A stretch of DNA of 32,700 nucleotides, from NCBI GenBank assembly GCA_964415605.1, contig CAYQBA010000028.1, positions 1 to 32,700 on the forward strand, in the 5' to 3' direction. This document shows, in pieces, positions 24,059 through 31,213 of the stretch. The notes below the pieces were generated by a model, which saw nothing but the letters and a program-made list of their open reading frames with translations, was not told the DNA's origin and searched no databases. Position 1 is the first letter of the stretch, and each line of letters begins with the position of its first letter. Both the position numbers and the translations under genes were made by a program. This DNA is from UCB3 sp964415605 (GTDB lineage: Bacteria > Chloroflexota > Anaerolineae > Epilineales > Epilineaceae).

Positions 24059-25261
24059 TCAGGCCGCGTCGAAGGCCGGCACGTCGGTCTCCACCGGCTG
24101 GGCGTAGTCCACGCCCGGGATGTCGAACCCGAACAGCTGCCGGAAGTAGCGTTGGAACCCGTCGTAGTCGCTGAGCTCGCGGAGGTTGCTTGTGTCGATC
24201 AGCGCGCACAGCCGCATCGCCTCGGCCTGGATGTCGGCCCGCATCTCGCGGTCGTCCAGCCGGATGCGACCTTCGTCGTCGACCACCGGCGTGCGGCCAG
24301 GGCCAATGTGATCGTCGAACAGCCGCACCATCTGCTCGATGGGGCCCTCGTGCGTGCCGGCGGCCTTCATCAGCTTGAAGAGCACGCTCATGTACAGCGG
24401 GACGGCCGGGATGGCCGCCGACGCCTGGGTGACGATGGACTTGTTGATCGACACGTGGCACCGCCCGTCGACCGCGCGCGCCAGCTGCGCGTGGAGCGCC
24501 GCGCTGGTGACCTCGAGGTCGGCCTTGGCGTGCCCGATGGTGCCGTGCCGGTAGATCGGCCACGTCGCCTCCGGGCCGATGTACGAGTAGCTCACCACCC
24601 GCGCGCCGCGCGCCAGGAGGCCCGCCTTGAGGAGCGCCTCGACCCAGCGCCGCAGATCGGCCCCGCCCATCACGGCCACGGTGTCGCTGATCTCCTCCGG
24701 CGTGGCCGGCTCGAGCGTGACGTCGCCGACCATGCCGGTGTTCAGGTCGACGGTCTTGATGGCGCTCGGCTGGCCCACGGCCTTGAGCACGGAGTTGTAC
24801 ACCCGCCCCGTCTCGGGGTCGGTGCGCCGCGGCGCCGCCAGGCTGTAGACCACGACGTCGAGCGGCCCGAGGTCGCGGCGGACGCGCTCGAGCGTCGCCT
24901 CGAGCACCTCGGTCGAGAACGCGTCGCCGTTGATCGACGCCGCGGACAGCCCGGCCTGCCGCGCCGCGGCGTCGAACGCCGCCGTGTTGTACCAGCCGGC
25001 CGACGCCGTCCGGCGCTCGGAGCCGGGCCGCTCGAAGCACACGCCGAGGGAGTGCATGCCGTGCCCGAACGCCCCGGCGATGCGGCTGGCCAGCCCGTAG
25101 CCGGTCGAGCTGCCGAGGACCAAGAGGTTCCCGCCGGCCCACGTGGCGGGGTCGCGGCGGGCCGCGGCGATCTGCCGCGCGACGTGGCCCGCGCAGCCGG
25201 CCGGGTGCGCGGTGGTGCAGATGAAGCCGCGGATGCGGGGCTCGACGACTTGCAGCGACAT
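24059..25261 (-). CDS. fabV: NADH-dependent trans-2-enoyl-CoA/ACP reductase FabV
   Basis: The 400-residue length is exactly that of FabV, a short-chain dehydrogenase superfamily enzyme reducing the enoyl intermediate in the last step of each fatty acid elongation cycle (or acting as trans-2-enoyl-CoA reductase). The nucleotide-binding motif GSSTGYGLASR (50-60), the WYNTAAF segment (90-96), and the active-site pair Y237-x8-K246 (YRHGTIGHAK) are intact. The N-terminal IRGFICTTAHPAGC and the C-terminal RYFRQLFGFDIPGVDY are also family signatures. It is the first gene of a two-gene (-) operon with the PLP enzyme. AGAGG lies about 7 bases before the ATG. FabV is typically less sensitive to triclosan than FabI; that is family knowledge, not shown here. 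Confidence 0.96.
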   Translation of the reverse strand: MSLQVVEPRIRGFICTTAHPAGCAGHVARQIAAARRDPATWAGGNLLVLGSSTGYGLASRIAGAFGHGMHSLGVCFERPGSERRTASAGWYNTAAFDAAARQAGLSAASINGDAFSTEVLEATLERVRRDLGPLDVVVYSLAAPRRTDPETGRVYNSVLKAVGQPSAIKTVDLNTGMVGDVTLEPATPEEISDTVAVMGGADLRRWVEALLKAGLLARGARVVSYSYIGPEATWPIYRHGTIGHAKADLEVTSAALHAQLARAVDGRCHVSINKSIVTQASAAIPAVPLYMSVLFKLMKAAGTHEGPIEQMVRLFDDHIGPGRTPVVDDEGRIRLDDREMRADIQAEAMRLCALIDTSNLRELSDYDGFQRYFRQLFGFDIPGVDYAQPVETDVPAFDAA

Positions 25262-25308
25262 GGCGGGCCTCTTCGGGCGATGCGGTCAAACGATGGGAAT
25301 CGGTCGCG

Positions 25309-25330
25309 CGCTCGCGGGGCGCCGCGAGCG
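25309..25330 (-). repeat. Perfect 9-base hairpin between the GT4 gene and fabV
   Basis: CGCTCGCGG (25309-25317) pairs perfectly with CCGCGAGCG (25322-25330) around a GGCG loop. It lies 137 bases after the glycosyltransferase stop and 48 bases before the fabV start, both on the minus strand. Without a T-tract it may be a terminator for the former or a leader structure of the latter. Confidence 0.45.
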
Positions 25331-25466
25331 GCCTCATGTGCTGATTAAAACGCGCGCGGGCTCCCGTTCGTTGCTCCCGAGGCGCGATTCCGCCGCCAGG
25401 CGATGCCCGCCGGTGCGGCGGCGACCGACCGTCGCGACCTCCATGCGGGCGACGGCATGGGCGCCT

Positions 25467-26615
25467 TCACGCGCGGCCGGGCCGGATCGACTGCTCGAAC
25501 AACGCCTCGTAGGCGCGGAAGCACTTCTCGGGGTCGAAGATCTCGAGCGCCAGCGCGTGCTTGGCACGGTAGTCGTCGAGGTGGCTCGCGACGTCGACGA
25601 TGCCGCGCGCGAGGGCGACGGGATCGCGCGCGGCCACGATCTGGCCCATGCCGGTGACCCGCACGATCTCGCGCGCCCCCGGGATGTCGGCCGTGACCAG
25701 CGGGGTGCCGGCGCGCACGGCTTCGATCTGGGTGGACGGGAAGCAGTCCGACCGGCTCGGCAGGGCGAAGAGGTCGATCATCCCGTAAAAGTTGGCCATC
25801 CGCTGCGGGTCGGTGATCAGCCCGAGCAGCGTGAAGCGGTCCGCGTGGGCCTCGAGCTTGGCGCGGTGGGCGTCGAAGAACCGCTCGTAGGGGATCTCGC
25901 TCTCGCCGGCGAACACGAAGTGCGCGTCGGGTAGCTCGGCCACGATCTGGGGCACGGCGTCGAGCAGGAAGTCGAAGCCCTTCTCCTCGACGAACCGGCC
26001 GGCGAAGCCCACCAGCCGCTTGCCCTCCAGCCCGAGCTCGCGACGCCAGGCGGCGATGGCGCCGGGGTCGGGCGGCGGCAGGTCGACCGGGGCGTAGATG
26101 AAGCTCAGCTTGGGCCACAGCGGGCGCAGCAGGCGGCTGCTCTGGGCATAGTCCTGGGTTTGCGGGATGACGCCGTTGGCCAGGCGCCCCGCCCAATAGG
26201 TGGTGTTGTAGTAGAGGGCCTCGAGCGGGCGCTTGGACGGCCCGGCGGGCAGCACGAGGTCGCCGTTGTGGGTGATAAACACGCTCACGCCGCGCGCCCG
26301 CGCCAGGGCGGTGGCCGGCAGCACCTCGGGGAAGGGGATGTGGATGCTCATCACGTCGAAGTCGGGCAGGAGCCCGCCCAGCGCCGGCAAGAGGCCGGGC
26401 GCGATGGCCGAGCGGCTGAGCATCATGCGCGGCGGCACGCGGTGCACGAGCACGCCATGCACGACCTCGGTCAACGGCAGGTCGGGCTCGTGCTGGGTGG
26501 TCAGGGCATGCACGGTGTGGCCGCGCCGCGCCAGGCCCTCGGCGATGCGGCGGGCGTACGCGGTGAGGCCGGTCCAGTGGGGGTGGTAGTACGTCAGGAG
26601 GAACAGCACGCGCAT
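25467..26615 (-). CDS. GT4-family glycosyltransferase
   Basis: The 382-residue protein is a retaining GT-B glycosyltransferase of the GT4 type. The N-terminal Rossmann domain begins MRVLFLLTYYHPHWTGL (acceptor-side Gly loop) and continues with ARRIAEGLARRGHTVHALT. The C-terminal domain has VGFAGRFVEEKGFDFLLDA and the donor-binding E-x7-E-like region around STQIEAVRAGTPLVTADIPGAREIV. Such enzymes transfer sugars from nucleotide donors onto lipids or polysaccharides at the inner membrane; donor and acceptor are not readable. It starts at the first codon of the conserved domain, with no Shine-Dalgarno; a strong promoter is placed so that the message would be almost leaderless. It appears to be transcribed alone. 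Confidence 0.92.
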   Translation of the reverse strand: MRVLFLLTYYHPHWTGLTAYARRIAEGLARRGHTVHALTTQHEPDLPLTEVVHGVLVHRVPPRMMLSRSAIAPGLLPALGGLLPDFDVMSIHIPFPEVLPATALARARGVSVFITHNGDLVLPAGPSKRPLEALYYNTTYWAGRLANGVIPQTQDYAQSSRLLRPLWPKLSFIYAPVDLPPPDPGAIAAWRRELGLEGKRLVGFAGRFVEEKGFDFLLDAVPQIVAELPDAHFVFAGESEIPYERFFDAHRAKLEAHADRFTLLGLITDPQRMANFYGMIDLFALPSRSDCFPSTQIEAVRAGTPLVTADIPGAREIVRVTGMGQIVAARDPVALARGIVDVASHLDDYRAKHALALEIFDPEKCFRAYEALFEQSIRPGRA

Positions 26616-26624
26616 GGCGGGCGG

Positions 26625-26654
26625 ATTCTAGTGCGGGCCGGAGGCGGGGGTCAA
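26625..26654 (-). promoter_or_regulatory. Strong sigma-70-type promoter of the GT4 gene
   Basis: On the minus strand TTGACC (26649-26654), 18 bases, TAGAAT (26625-26630): five of six matches in both hexamers. The expected start point near 26618 is only about 3 bases before the ATG, so the transcript would be leaderless or nearly so. Confidence 0.6.
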
Positions 26655-26677
26655 GCGGGGAGCCGGCTCGCCCACGC

Positions 26678-27031
26678 CTACGGCGGGTCGAGCGCATCCT
26701 GGGCTTGCAGAATCGCCTGCACCCGTTTCCTCAAGTCTGGCAGGTTCGTCTCGGTGACCTCCCAGACCGCATCGACGTCGTCGACGCCCATGTCGTCATG
26801 AATCAACACATCCCGGAGCCCAGCGATTCGCCGCCACGGCACGTCATCATGGTCGGCGCGCAGAGCATCGCTCAGCCGCTTCGTTGCTTCGCCGATGATC
26901 TCGAGCTGCCGGATTGTGGCATCTTGCCAGTGGGAAGTGCTCATGAACACATCGCGACCCACGGCGGTGTAGCACTCGATCTCTTTGATCGCATCGAGGG
27001 TATGCTGCAGATAGAGCGCATCACCGCTCAC
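26678..27031 (-). CDS. hepT: HepT-like HEPN ribonuclease toxin (DUF86), variant active motif
   Basis: A 117-residue all-helical HEPN protein of the HepT/DUF86 family, the RNase half of the type VII HepT/MntA toxin-antitoxin module. The R-x4-H motif is intact in RDVLIH. The motif is normally R-x4-H-x-Y, and this protein has H-D-D: the tyrosine that MntA adenylylates in characterised systems is replaced by Asp (codon 26792-26794, one base from a Tyr codon). The GTG start at 27031 is 36 bases after the mntA stop and the ribosome site is weak. Flanking helices (ATIRQLEIIGEATKRLSD and DAVWEVTETNLPDLRKRVQ) are typical and complete. It is either a toxin regulated in another way or an inactivated copy. 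Confidence 0.88.
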   Translation of the reverse strand: MSGDALYLQHTLDAIKEIECYTAVGRDVFMSTSHWQDATIRQLEIIGEATKRLSDALRADHDDVPWRRIAGLRDVLIHDDMGVDDVDAVWEVTETNLPDLRKRVQAILQAQDALDPP

Positions 27032-27067
27032 AACGGCACAGCCGATTCGAGAACACGATCGCGGATG

Positions 27068-27319
27068 TTAGGGGCTGATCGCGCGCTCGGTCACCACATC
27101 GACGTCGCAACCCAACAGCGTCTGCAAGTCCTGACGAACGGCAATCAAATCCAACAGACTGCGCCCAGAATCGAGGCCGACGAGGAGGTCGACATCACTG
27201 CCGGCGTCGGCATGGCCCGTTGACCGCGAGCCAAAGAGGCGCACGTTGCGTGCACCGTGGCGCTCCGCCACGCGGAGGATCGCCTTGCGATGGGTCGAAA
27301 CCAGCCCGTCGATCACCAC
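27068..27319 (-). CDS. mntA: MntA-like minimal nucleotidyltransferase antitoxin
   Basis: An 83-residue minimal nucleotidyltransferase. The pol-beta signature GSRSTGHADAGSDVD fits GS-x10-D-x-D, with the second strand DVDVVTE giving the third acidic residue. In characterised HepT/MntA pairs this enzyme neutralises the HEPN toxin by transferring AMP to its active-site tyrosine; here that tyrosine is missing from the neighbouring HepT-like protein. Start is a GTG with GGGAG about 8 bases upstream. It is the first gene of the two-gene operon, in the usual MNT-then-HEPN order. At 83 residues it is short even for this family, though the catalytic core is complete. Confidence 0.88.
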   Translation of the reverse strand: MVIDGLVSTHRKAILRVAERHGARNVRLFGSRSTGHADAGSDVDLLVGLDSGRSLLDLIAVRQDLQTLLGCDVDVVTERAISP

Positions 27320-27420
27320 TTGGTGTCTCCCTACAACAAGACCCCTGCCGTCATCGCACCTGCCGAGGCGTCGTTCACGCGCCCCGTCGACATGCTCGCA
27401 CGCCTGCGCAGGACGCGTGT

Positions 27421-27429
27421 ATCATAGCA
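27421..27429 (-). promoter_or_regulatory. Extended -10 element upstream of mntA-hepT
   Basis: TGCTATGAT on the minus strand matches TGn-TATGAT. It lies about 100 bases upstream of the mntA GTG. No good -35 is present, as is usual for extended -10 promoters. The intervening sequence could hold an operator for autoregulation; I see no clear palindrome. Confidence 0.35.
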
Positions 27430-27579
27430 TCGCGCGCTTGACCATACAGGCCCAGCCTGCCGCCGGCGACCTTCGCCGCGATCGGCCGCGGCGGCCTGTC
27501 TCCCCGATGACGCCGGTGCGACGCCTCGACGGCGGCGGCCCGCTTGCCAGGCGGTCGGGGGCACCCCCGAGAGAGGACG

Positions 27580-28011
27580 ATGGACGAACCCACGCTGGCT
27601 CGGTACATCACGGATACGTTCGCGGGCGTCGAAACCGACGTCAACTTCGGCTACACGTTCTTCTACTGCGGGGCGCATCGCAAGCTCGCGTTCGCCACGA
27701 TCGCCAGCACCGGCAACCCGTACGAGCACGTCTCGAACCTCGACCGGCCGGGCGTCTTCAGGCTGAACATCGGCGTGAGCCGGCAGACCTTCCAGGCGCT
27801 CTTCGGCCCGGACAAGGTCGACGTGAGCGCGTACGACTTCACCGCCCTGGACACGATCATGCCGCACCCCGACTACGCGGCGCAGCACTTCGTGTGCGTG
27901 CTCAACCCGGGCGACGCGACGATGACGCAGGTGCGGGCGCTCCTCGCCGAGGCGTACGACCTGGCCGCGCGGCGGCAGACGCGGCGCGCGAGCACGACGT
28001 CGAAGCAGTGA
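27580..28011 (+). CDS. DUF6194 family protein
   Basis: A 143-residue soluble protein. The sequence follows the DUF6194 pattern: an N-terminal helix ending ITDTFAGV, a beta-rich middle with YTFFYCG and FATI, the segment HVSNLDRPGVFRLNIGVS, then FTALDTIMPHPDYAAQHFVCVLN and a C-terminal helix with LLAEAYDLAARR. The family has no established function; related folds (MmcQ/YjbR-like) bind DNA or small ligands, but I would not extend that here. GAGAGG lies about 3-4 bases before the ATG. It is transcribed alone, divergent from the toxin-antitoxin pair, and convergent with the next gene. The Arg/Thr-rich last 12 residues are not conserved-looking. Confidence 0.8.
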   Translation: MDEPTLARYITDTFAGVETDVNFGYTFFYCGAHRKLAFATIASTGNPYEHVSNLDRPGVFRLNIGVSRQTFQALFGPDKVDVSAYDFTALDTIMPHPDYAAQHFVCVLNPGDATMTQVRALLAEAYDLAARRQTRRASTTSKQ

Positions 28012-28105
28012 GGGCACGGGCACCGTTGCACCTGTGGCAGACGGCGATCACCCGTGGCGCTGCCCCCCCTCTTGCACGCCGCGGTGACCGCCGCTGGTCC
28101 GCCCG

Positions 28106-29110
28106 TCACCCCCGCCACCACCCGTCCGCCCACAGCCCGAGCCAGCCCGCCATCAGCGCCACCGCCAGCGCGAAGAGCGCCACGGCGACGAAGACTGCGC
28201 GATCGCCCGCCGCGGGGGCGGTGCCGATCCCGCCAGACTCGTCGCCGCGCCCGGCCGCCCCCGGATCGCGACCCGCGGCGTTATCCCGGTCCCCGACCAC
28301 GGCCCCCGGCATTTCCAGCGAGCCCACCACCGCCGCGGCGACGCCCCACAGCACGACGTCCAGCACCCACGCGCGGGCGGACCCGCTGGCGAGGGCCGTC
28401 GGCCACGGGACCACCCGCGACATGGCCAGCACCGCGGACGCCAGCGCCACGACCGCGGCGCCGGGGAGGGCGGCCGATGCCGTGCGCGCCAGCGCCAGGC
28501 CACGATGGACCATCCCCAGCGGCATGGCCGCGTCCATCCCTGCCGCGGCGCGCCTGCCCGCAGCCGAGCCCGACCCCGCAGCCAACCTCGACGCCGCGGC
28601 CGACCCCGGCCCCGTCGCCGCGCCCAACCCCGCCACCGTACCCAGCACCGCCGCCCCGAGCCCCGCCGCCACCAGCGCCACCAGCCCCGCCCAAACCACG
28701 ACCGCCGCGGTGCGCACCGTGTCCGACAGCCCGCCGCGAGCCTCGGCCGGGTCGACCTGGATCACGAAGTCCGCCGCCGGGAACACCGAGCACGCCACGC
28801 GCACCTTGCCCGGCTGGGCGAAGCGCCGGACCCAGCGCTGGCCGGGCGCCAGGACGAACGGGCCGAAGGTGTGGGCCACCGAGTCGTCGTTCACGACCTC
28901 GAGGGCGTGGCCCACCCGCGTCACCACGCGTTGCGGCAGCGCGTCCGGCGCCTCGTCCCCGGCCGCCACGCGCGCGGCCGTGCCCGCCGGGATCGTGTAG
29001 ACGTCGCTGCCCGCGTTCCGCCGCGGCGGGTCGAGCCACGCCACCACGGGCAGTGCCAGCAGCGCCGCGAGCCAGGGCAGCACCGCCCAGCGGGGCGACA
29101 CCGCGACCAT
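28106..29110 (-). CDS. Membrane protein with degenerate cupredoxin-like domain
   Basis: The 334-residue product has an N-terminal signal or anchor (about 8-27), an extracytoplasmic beta-rich domain (about 38-118), and about four hydrophobic segments in an Ala/Gly-rich C-terminal part, the last near 310-330. The extracytoplasmic domain looks like a cupredoxin: VNDDSVAHTFGPF followed by a Gly-rich turn and VRVACSVFPAADFVIQV. In blue copper proteins the ligands are His, Cys, His and Met; here only the first His and a Cys are in place, so a normal type 1 copper site is unlikely. A role in copper handling or a respiratory assembly is speculation. The start lies 2 bases after the stop of the upstream gene, so the two are co-transcribed. 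The membrane part is low complexity and boundaries are approximate. Confidence 0.72.
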   Translation of the reverse strand: MVAVSPRWAVLPWLAALLALPVVAWLDPPRRNAGSDVYTIPAGTAARVAAGDEAPDALPQRVVTRVGHALEVVNDDSVAHTFGPFVLAPGQRWVRRFAQPGKVRVACSVFPAADFVIQVDPAEARGGLSDTVRTAAVVVWAGLVALVAAGLGAAVLGTVAGLGAATGPGSAAASRLAAGSGSAAGRRAAAGMDAAMPLGMVHRGLALARTASAALPGAAVVALASAVLAMSRVVPWPTALASGSARAWVLDVVLWGVAAAVVGSLEMPGAVVGDRDNAAGRDPGAAGRGDESGGIGTAPAAGDRAVFVAVALFALAVALMAGWLGLWADGWWRG

Positions 29111-29112
29111 CT

Positions 29113-29820
29113 TCAACCGCCCCCCGCCGCCCGTTCGGCGACCGCGCCGCCGTCGGACCAGCAGACGAGCCGGCCGGCCGCGTCGAGGTCGGCCGCCGCG
29201 TCGGGCAGGCCGGGGGTGGTCAGGTGAACCCGGCGCACCGCCCCCGCCACGGCCCCAGCGGCCGCCGGCTGGTGCGAACCCCCCTGGTGCCCCGTGCCGG
29301 CACCTCCTTCGTCCCCGGCCGCCAGGGCCTCGGCGCGCAGCGTGAACTTGACCGGGCGGAAGCGCAGCCCGCCGCGCGCCGCGCCGCGGCGCGTGACCCA
29401 CAGGAGCATCACGGCCGCCGGCCCCTCGCCGGGCGTGCGGTCCAGCCAGTCGCCCAGGCACTCGGCGCGCCCGGCGATCGGCGGCCACAGCAGCCGGTAG
29501 CCCGGTGGGACCGCGACGGCCTCGCTGGCCGGCTCCGCGCCGCGGCGCCAGATCAGGGCCTCGTCGTCGAAGCACGTGCAGGCGATATCGATCGCCCCGG
29601 CCACCCCGCCCTCGACCAGCCGGGCCTCGAGCCGCTCCGGCCGGCCGTCCTCCGCCACCACGACGTGCCAGAGATCGCCGGCGCCGGTTTCGACGCGCAC
29701 GACGCGACGGCCGCCCTCGGCACGATGGGTGGTCCACGTCTCGACGGTGCCGTCCGGACGGAGGAAGCGCCCGGCGTCGACCTCGACGTCCTCGGCGCCC
29801 GCGGGGTGGAGCTTGCGCAT
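29113..29820 (-). CDS. Unrecognised soluble protein
   Basis: I do not recognise this 235-residue protein. No signal peptide or membrane segment is seen. Residues about 10-160 appear beta-rich (ETWTTHRAEGGRRVVRVETG, DLWHVVVAEDGRPERLEARL, VAVPPGYRLLWPP), suggesting a beta-barrel or sandwich of the sort that binds lipids or small molecules. The stretch 175-200 is Gly/Ala-rich and probably a linker. IDIACTCFDDE contains two cysteines that could bind metal or form a disulphide. It is the first gene of an operon with the cupredoxin-like membrane protein (2-base gap). The ATG has no visible Shine-Dalgarno. A structured element begins 32 bases upstream and might be its leader. Confidence 0.65.
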   Translation of the reverse strand: MRKLHPAGAEDVEVDAGRFLRPDGTVETWTTHRAEGGRRVVRVETGAGDLWHVVVAEDGRPERLEARLVEGGVAGAIDIACTCFDDEALIWRRGAEPASEAVAVPPGYRLLWPPIAGRAECLGDWLDRTPGEGPAAVMLLWVTRRGAARGGLRFRPVKFTLRAEALAAGDEGGAGTGHQGGSHQPAAAGAVAGAVRRVHLTTPGLPDAAADLDAAGRLVCWSDGGAVAERAAGGG

Positions 29821-29851
29821 GGTGGCCCGGTCTGGCGGGGGAAAAGAAGAT

Positions 29852-30033
29852 GCCTGCTACGTCGTGTGGTGCAAGTCTCTCAACCTGCGTAAAGCAGGTG
29901 GGTGCCTGCCGGGCGCCCCGGCCGCAAGGGCCGGTGAACCGGTCTGGGACCTAGTACAGACGCCGTTCGAGCTGAGCTCCCTGAGATCGAAATGTTGGTT
30001 GACGACGTGCGTCGACCACACCACGTAACAGGC
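29852..30033. ncRNA. 182-base structured element: candidate non-coding RNA, leader or MITE-like element
   Basis: The ends form a 19-base closing stem with 17 pairs (29852-29870 with 30015-30033). Inside are consecutive smaller stems: ACCTGC/GCAGGT (29883-29888 with 29894-29899), CCGGCC/GGCCGG (29918-29923 with 29929-29934), GTCTG/CAGAC (29942-29946 with 29957-29961) and TTCGA/TCGAA (29966-29970 with 29987-29991). CAACC/GGTTG (29881-29885 with 29997-30001) is a competing or lengthening stem. A closing helix around several hairpins is what a multibranched RNA looks like; terminal inverted repeats of a small non-autonomous transposon would look similar at the ends only. Strand is unknown: read as minus it is the leader of the 29820 gene. 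It does not match tmRNA, RNase P, SRP, cobalamin riboswitch or a convincing 6S RNA. The remainder of 29821-30163 holds nothing else I can identify. Confidence 0.4.
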
Positions 30034-30163
30034 GCGGCTAGCATACCAGATGGGCGGGGGTTCGGCAAGTCGCCGGGGTGGCGGTGCGGCCCACCACGGT
30101 CGCATTGTCCGGCGCATGCGTGCAGCCGAGAGAGGTAGGCCCATCGTTGAACGGCGCGTCTCG

Positions 30164-31213
30164 TCAACCGCCCCCACCGCCGGATCCGCCCCCGCGCGCC
30201 GCGGTCCCCCGCAGCTCCAGCCGCCAGATCCCCCAGGCCGCCAGCGCCAGCACGCCCGCCAGCACGATCCACGCCGTCGCCCGCTCCGCCCGGCTGACGA
30301 AGATCGCCACGCCCCCCGCCGAGCACGCCAGGAGCCAGATCGTGAGGGCGGCCTCGCGCGTCGTCGCCCCCAGCCCCACCAGCCGGTGCGAGAGATGGTC
30401 CTTGCCGCCCGTGGTGAAGGGGTTGACCCCCCGCCGCAGCCGCGATACGACGACGAGCGCCAGGTCGAACAGCGGCACCGCGACCACCAGCCCCGGCACC
30501 ATCCACGAGACGTGCGTCGGCTGCCCCGGGAAGCGCAGCTTGATGCCGATCGCCGCCAGGAGGAAGCCGAGGAACAGGCTCCCGCCGTCGCCCATGAAGA
30601 TCGTGGCCGGGTTGAAGTTGTAGATCAGGAAGCCCAGGCTGGCGCCCAGGATGGCGGCGGCGAGCGGCGCCACGAGCTGCTGGTCGTTCAGCACCGCCAG
30701 CAGCACGAACGCGCCGGACGCGGCGGCGGCGACACCGCCGAGCACGCCGTCCATGTTGTCCATGAAGTTGACCGCGTTCATCAGCACCAGCACCCACAGC
30801 ACCGTCAGCGCGGCATCCGCCACGCCGACGCCGCGCCACAGCGCCGGGCCGTCGGCCAGCTGCACCGACACCCCCGACACGATGAGGATCGCCGCGCACA
30901 GCACCTGGCCCGCGAGCTTGACCCGCGGCCGCAGCGGCCGCCGGTCGTCCCAGATCCCGAGCGCGCTGGCCAGCGTCCCGCCCGCCAGGATGCCGCCGAG
31001 CTGCACCAGCGCGCCGCGGTCGCTGACCGCGCCCAGCGCCGCCAGCACCGCCGCCCAGATGGCGAGCCCGCCGAGCAGTGGCGTCGGGCGGGTGTGCACC
31101 TTGCGCACCGACGGCTGGTCGGTGACGCCCGTGCGCCACGCCAGCCCGCGCACGGCCGGCGTGCCGACCCAGGCCAGCCCAAGCGCGATCGCGAAGACGA
31201 GGAGCGACGTCAA
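30164..31213 (-). CDS. MraY/WecA-family glycosyl-1-phosphate transferase (GT4-type, polyisoprenyl acceptor)
   Basis: The 349-residue protein has about ten to eleven membrane helices. It transfers a sugar-1-phosphate from a UDP-sugar to undecaprenyl phosphate at the cytoplasmic face, starting O-antigen, teichoic acid or other cell-surface glycans. Family motifs are present: KVHTRPTPLLGG, the aspartate pair in GIWDDRRPLRP, NAVNFMDNMDGV, FMGDGGSLFLGF, and the His-rich loop GGKDHLSHRL. The PTPLLGG and MDNMDGV pattern fits WecA/TagO/RfbN better than MraY itself. No ATG or GTG is available; the TTG at 31213, overlapping the upstream stop as TTGA, places the first helix right at the N-terminus. The C-terminal 15 or so residues are glycine-rich. 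It is co-transcribed with the preceding TPR membrane protein, suggesting a surface polysaccharide role for both. Confidence 0.92.
   Translation of the reverse strand: MTSLLVFAIALGLAWVGTPAVRGLAWRTGVTDQPSVRKVHTRPTPLLGGLAIWAAVLAALGAVSDRGALVQLGGILAGGTLASALGIWDDRRPLRPRVKLAGQVLCAAILIVSGVSVQLADGPALWRGVGVADAALTVLWVLVLMNAVNFMDNMDGVLGGVAAAASGAFVLLAVLNDQQLVAPLAAAILGASLGFLIYNFNPATIFMGDGGSLFLGFLLAAIGIKLRFPGQPTHVSWMVPGLVVAVPLFDLALVVVSRLRRGVNPFTTGGKDHLSHRLVGLGATTREAALTIWLLACSAGGVAIFVSRAERATAWIVLAGVLALAAWGIWRLELRGTAARGGGSGGGGG

Noticed and set aside
24054..25337. Extension of the PLP-enzyme frame upstream through fabV, giving an 847-residue product
   Set aside because: The extension is the shadow of fabV in another frame; conserved sequence starts after 24053, directly behind the fabV stop.
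29854..29883. Minus-strand promoter TTGAGA-18-TAGCAG for the 29820 gene
   Set aside because: The -10 matches only three of six positions and the hexamers coincide with arms of the structured element, so the match may be fortuitous.
29852..30033. 6S RNA identity of the structured element
   Set aside because: Length and closing stem are suggestive, but 6S RNA is a rod with a central bubble, whereas this element seems to hold several consecutive hairpins, and I cannot recognise the conserved bubble-flanking sequence.
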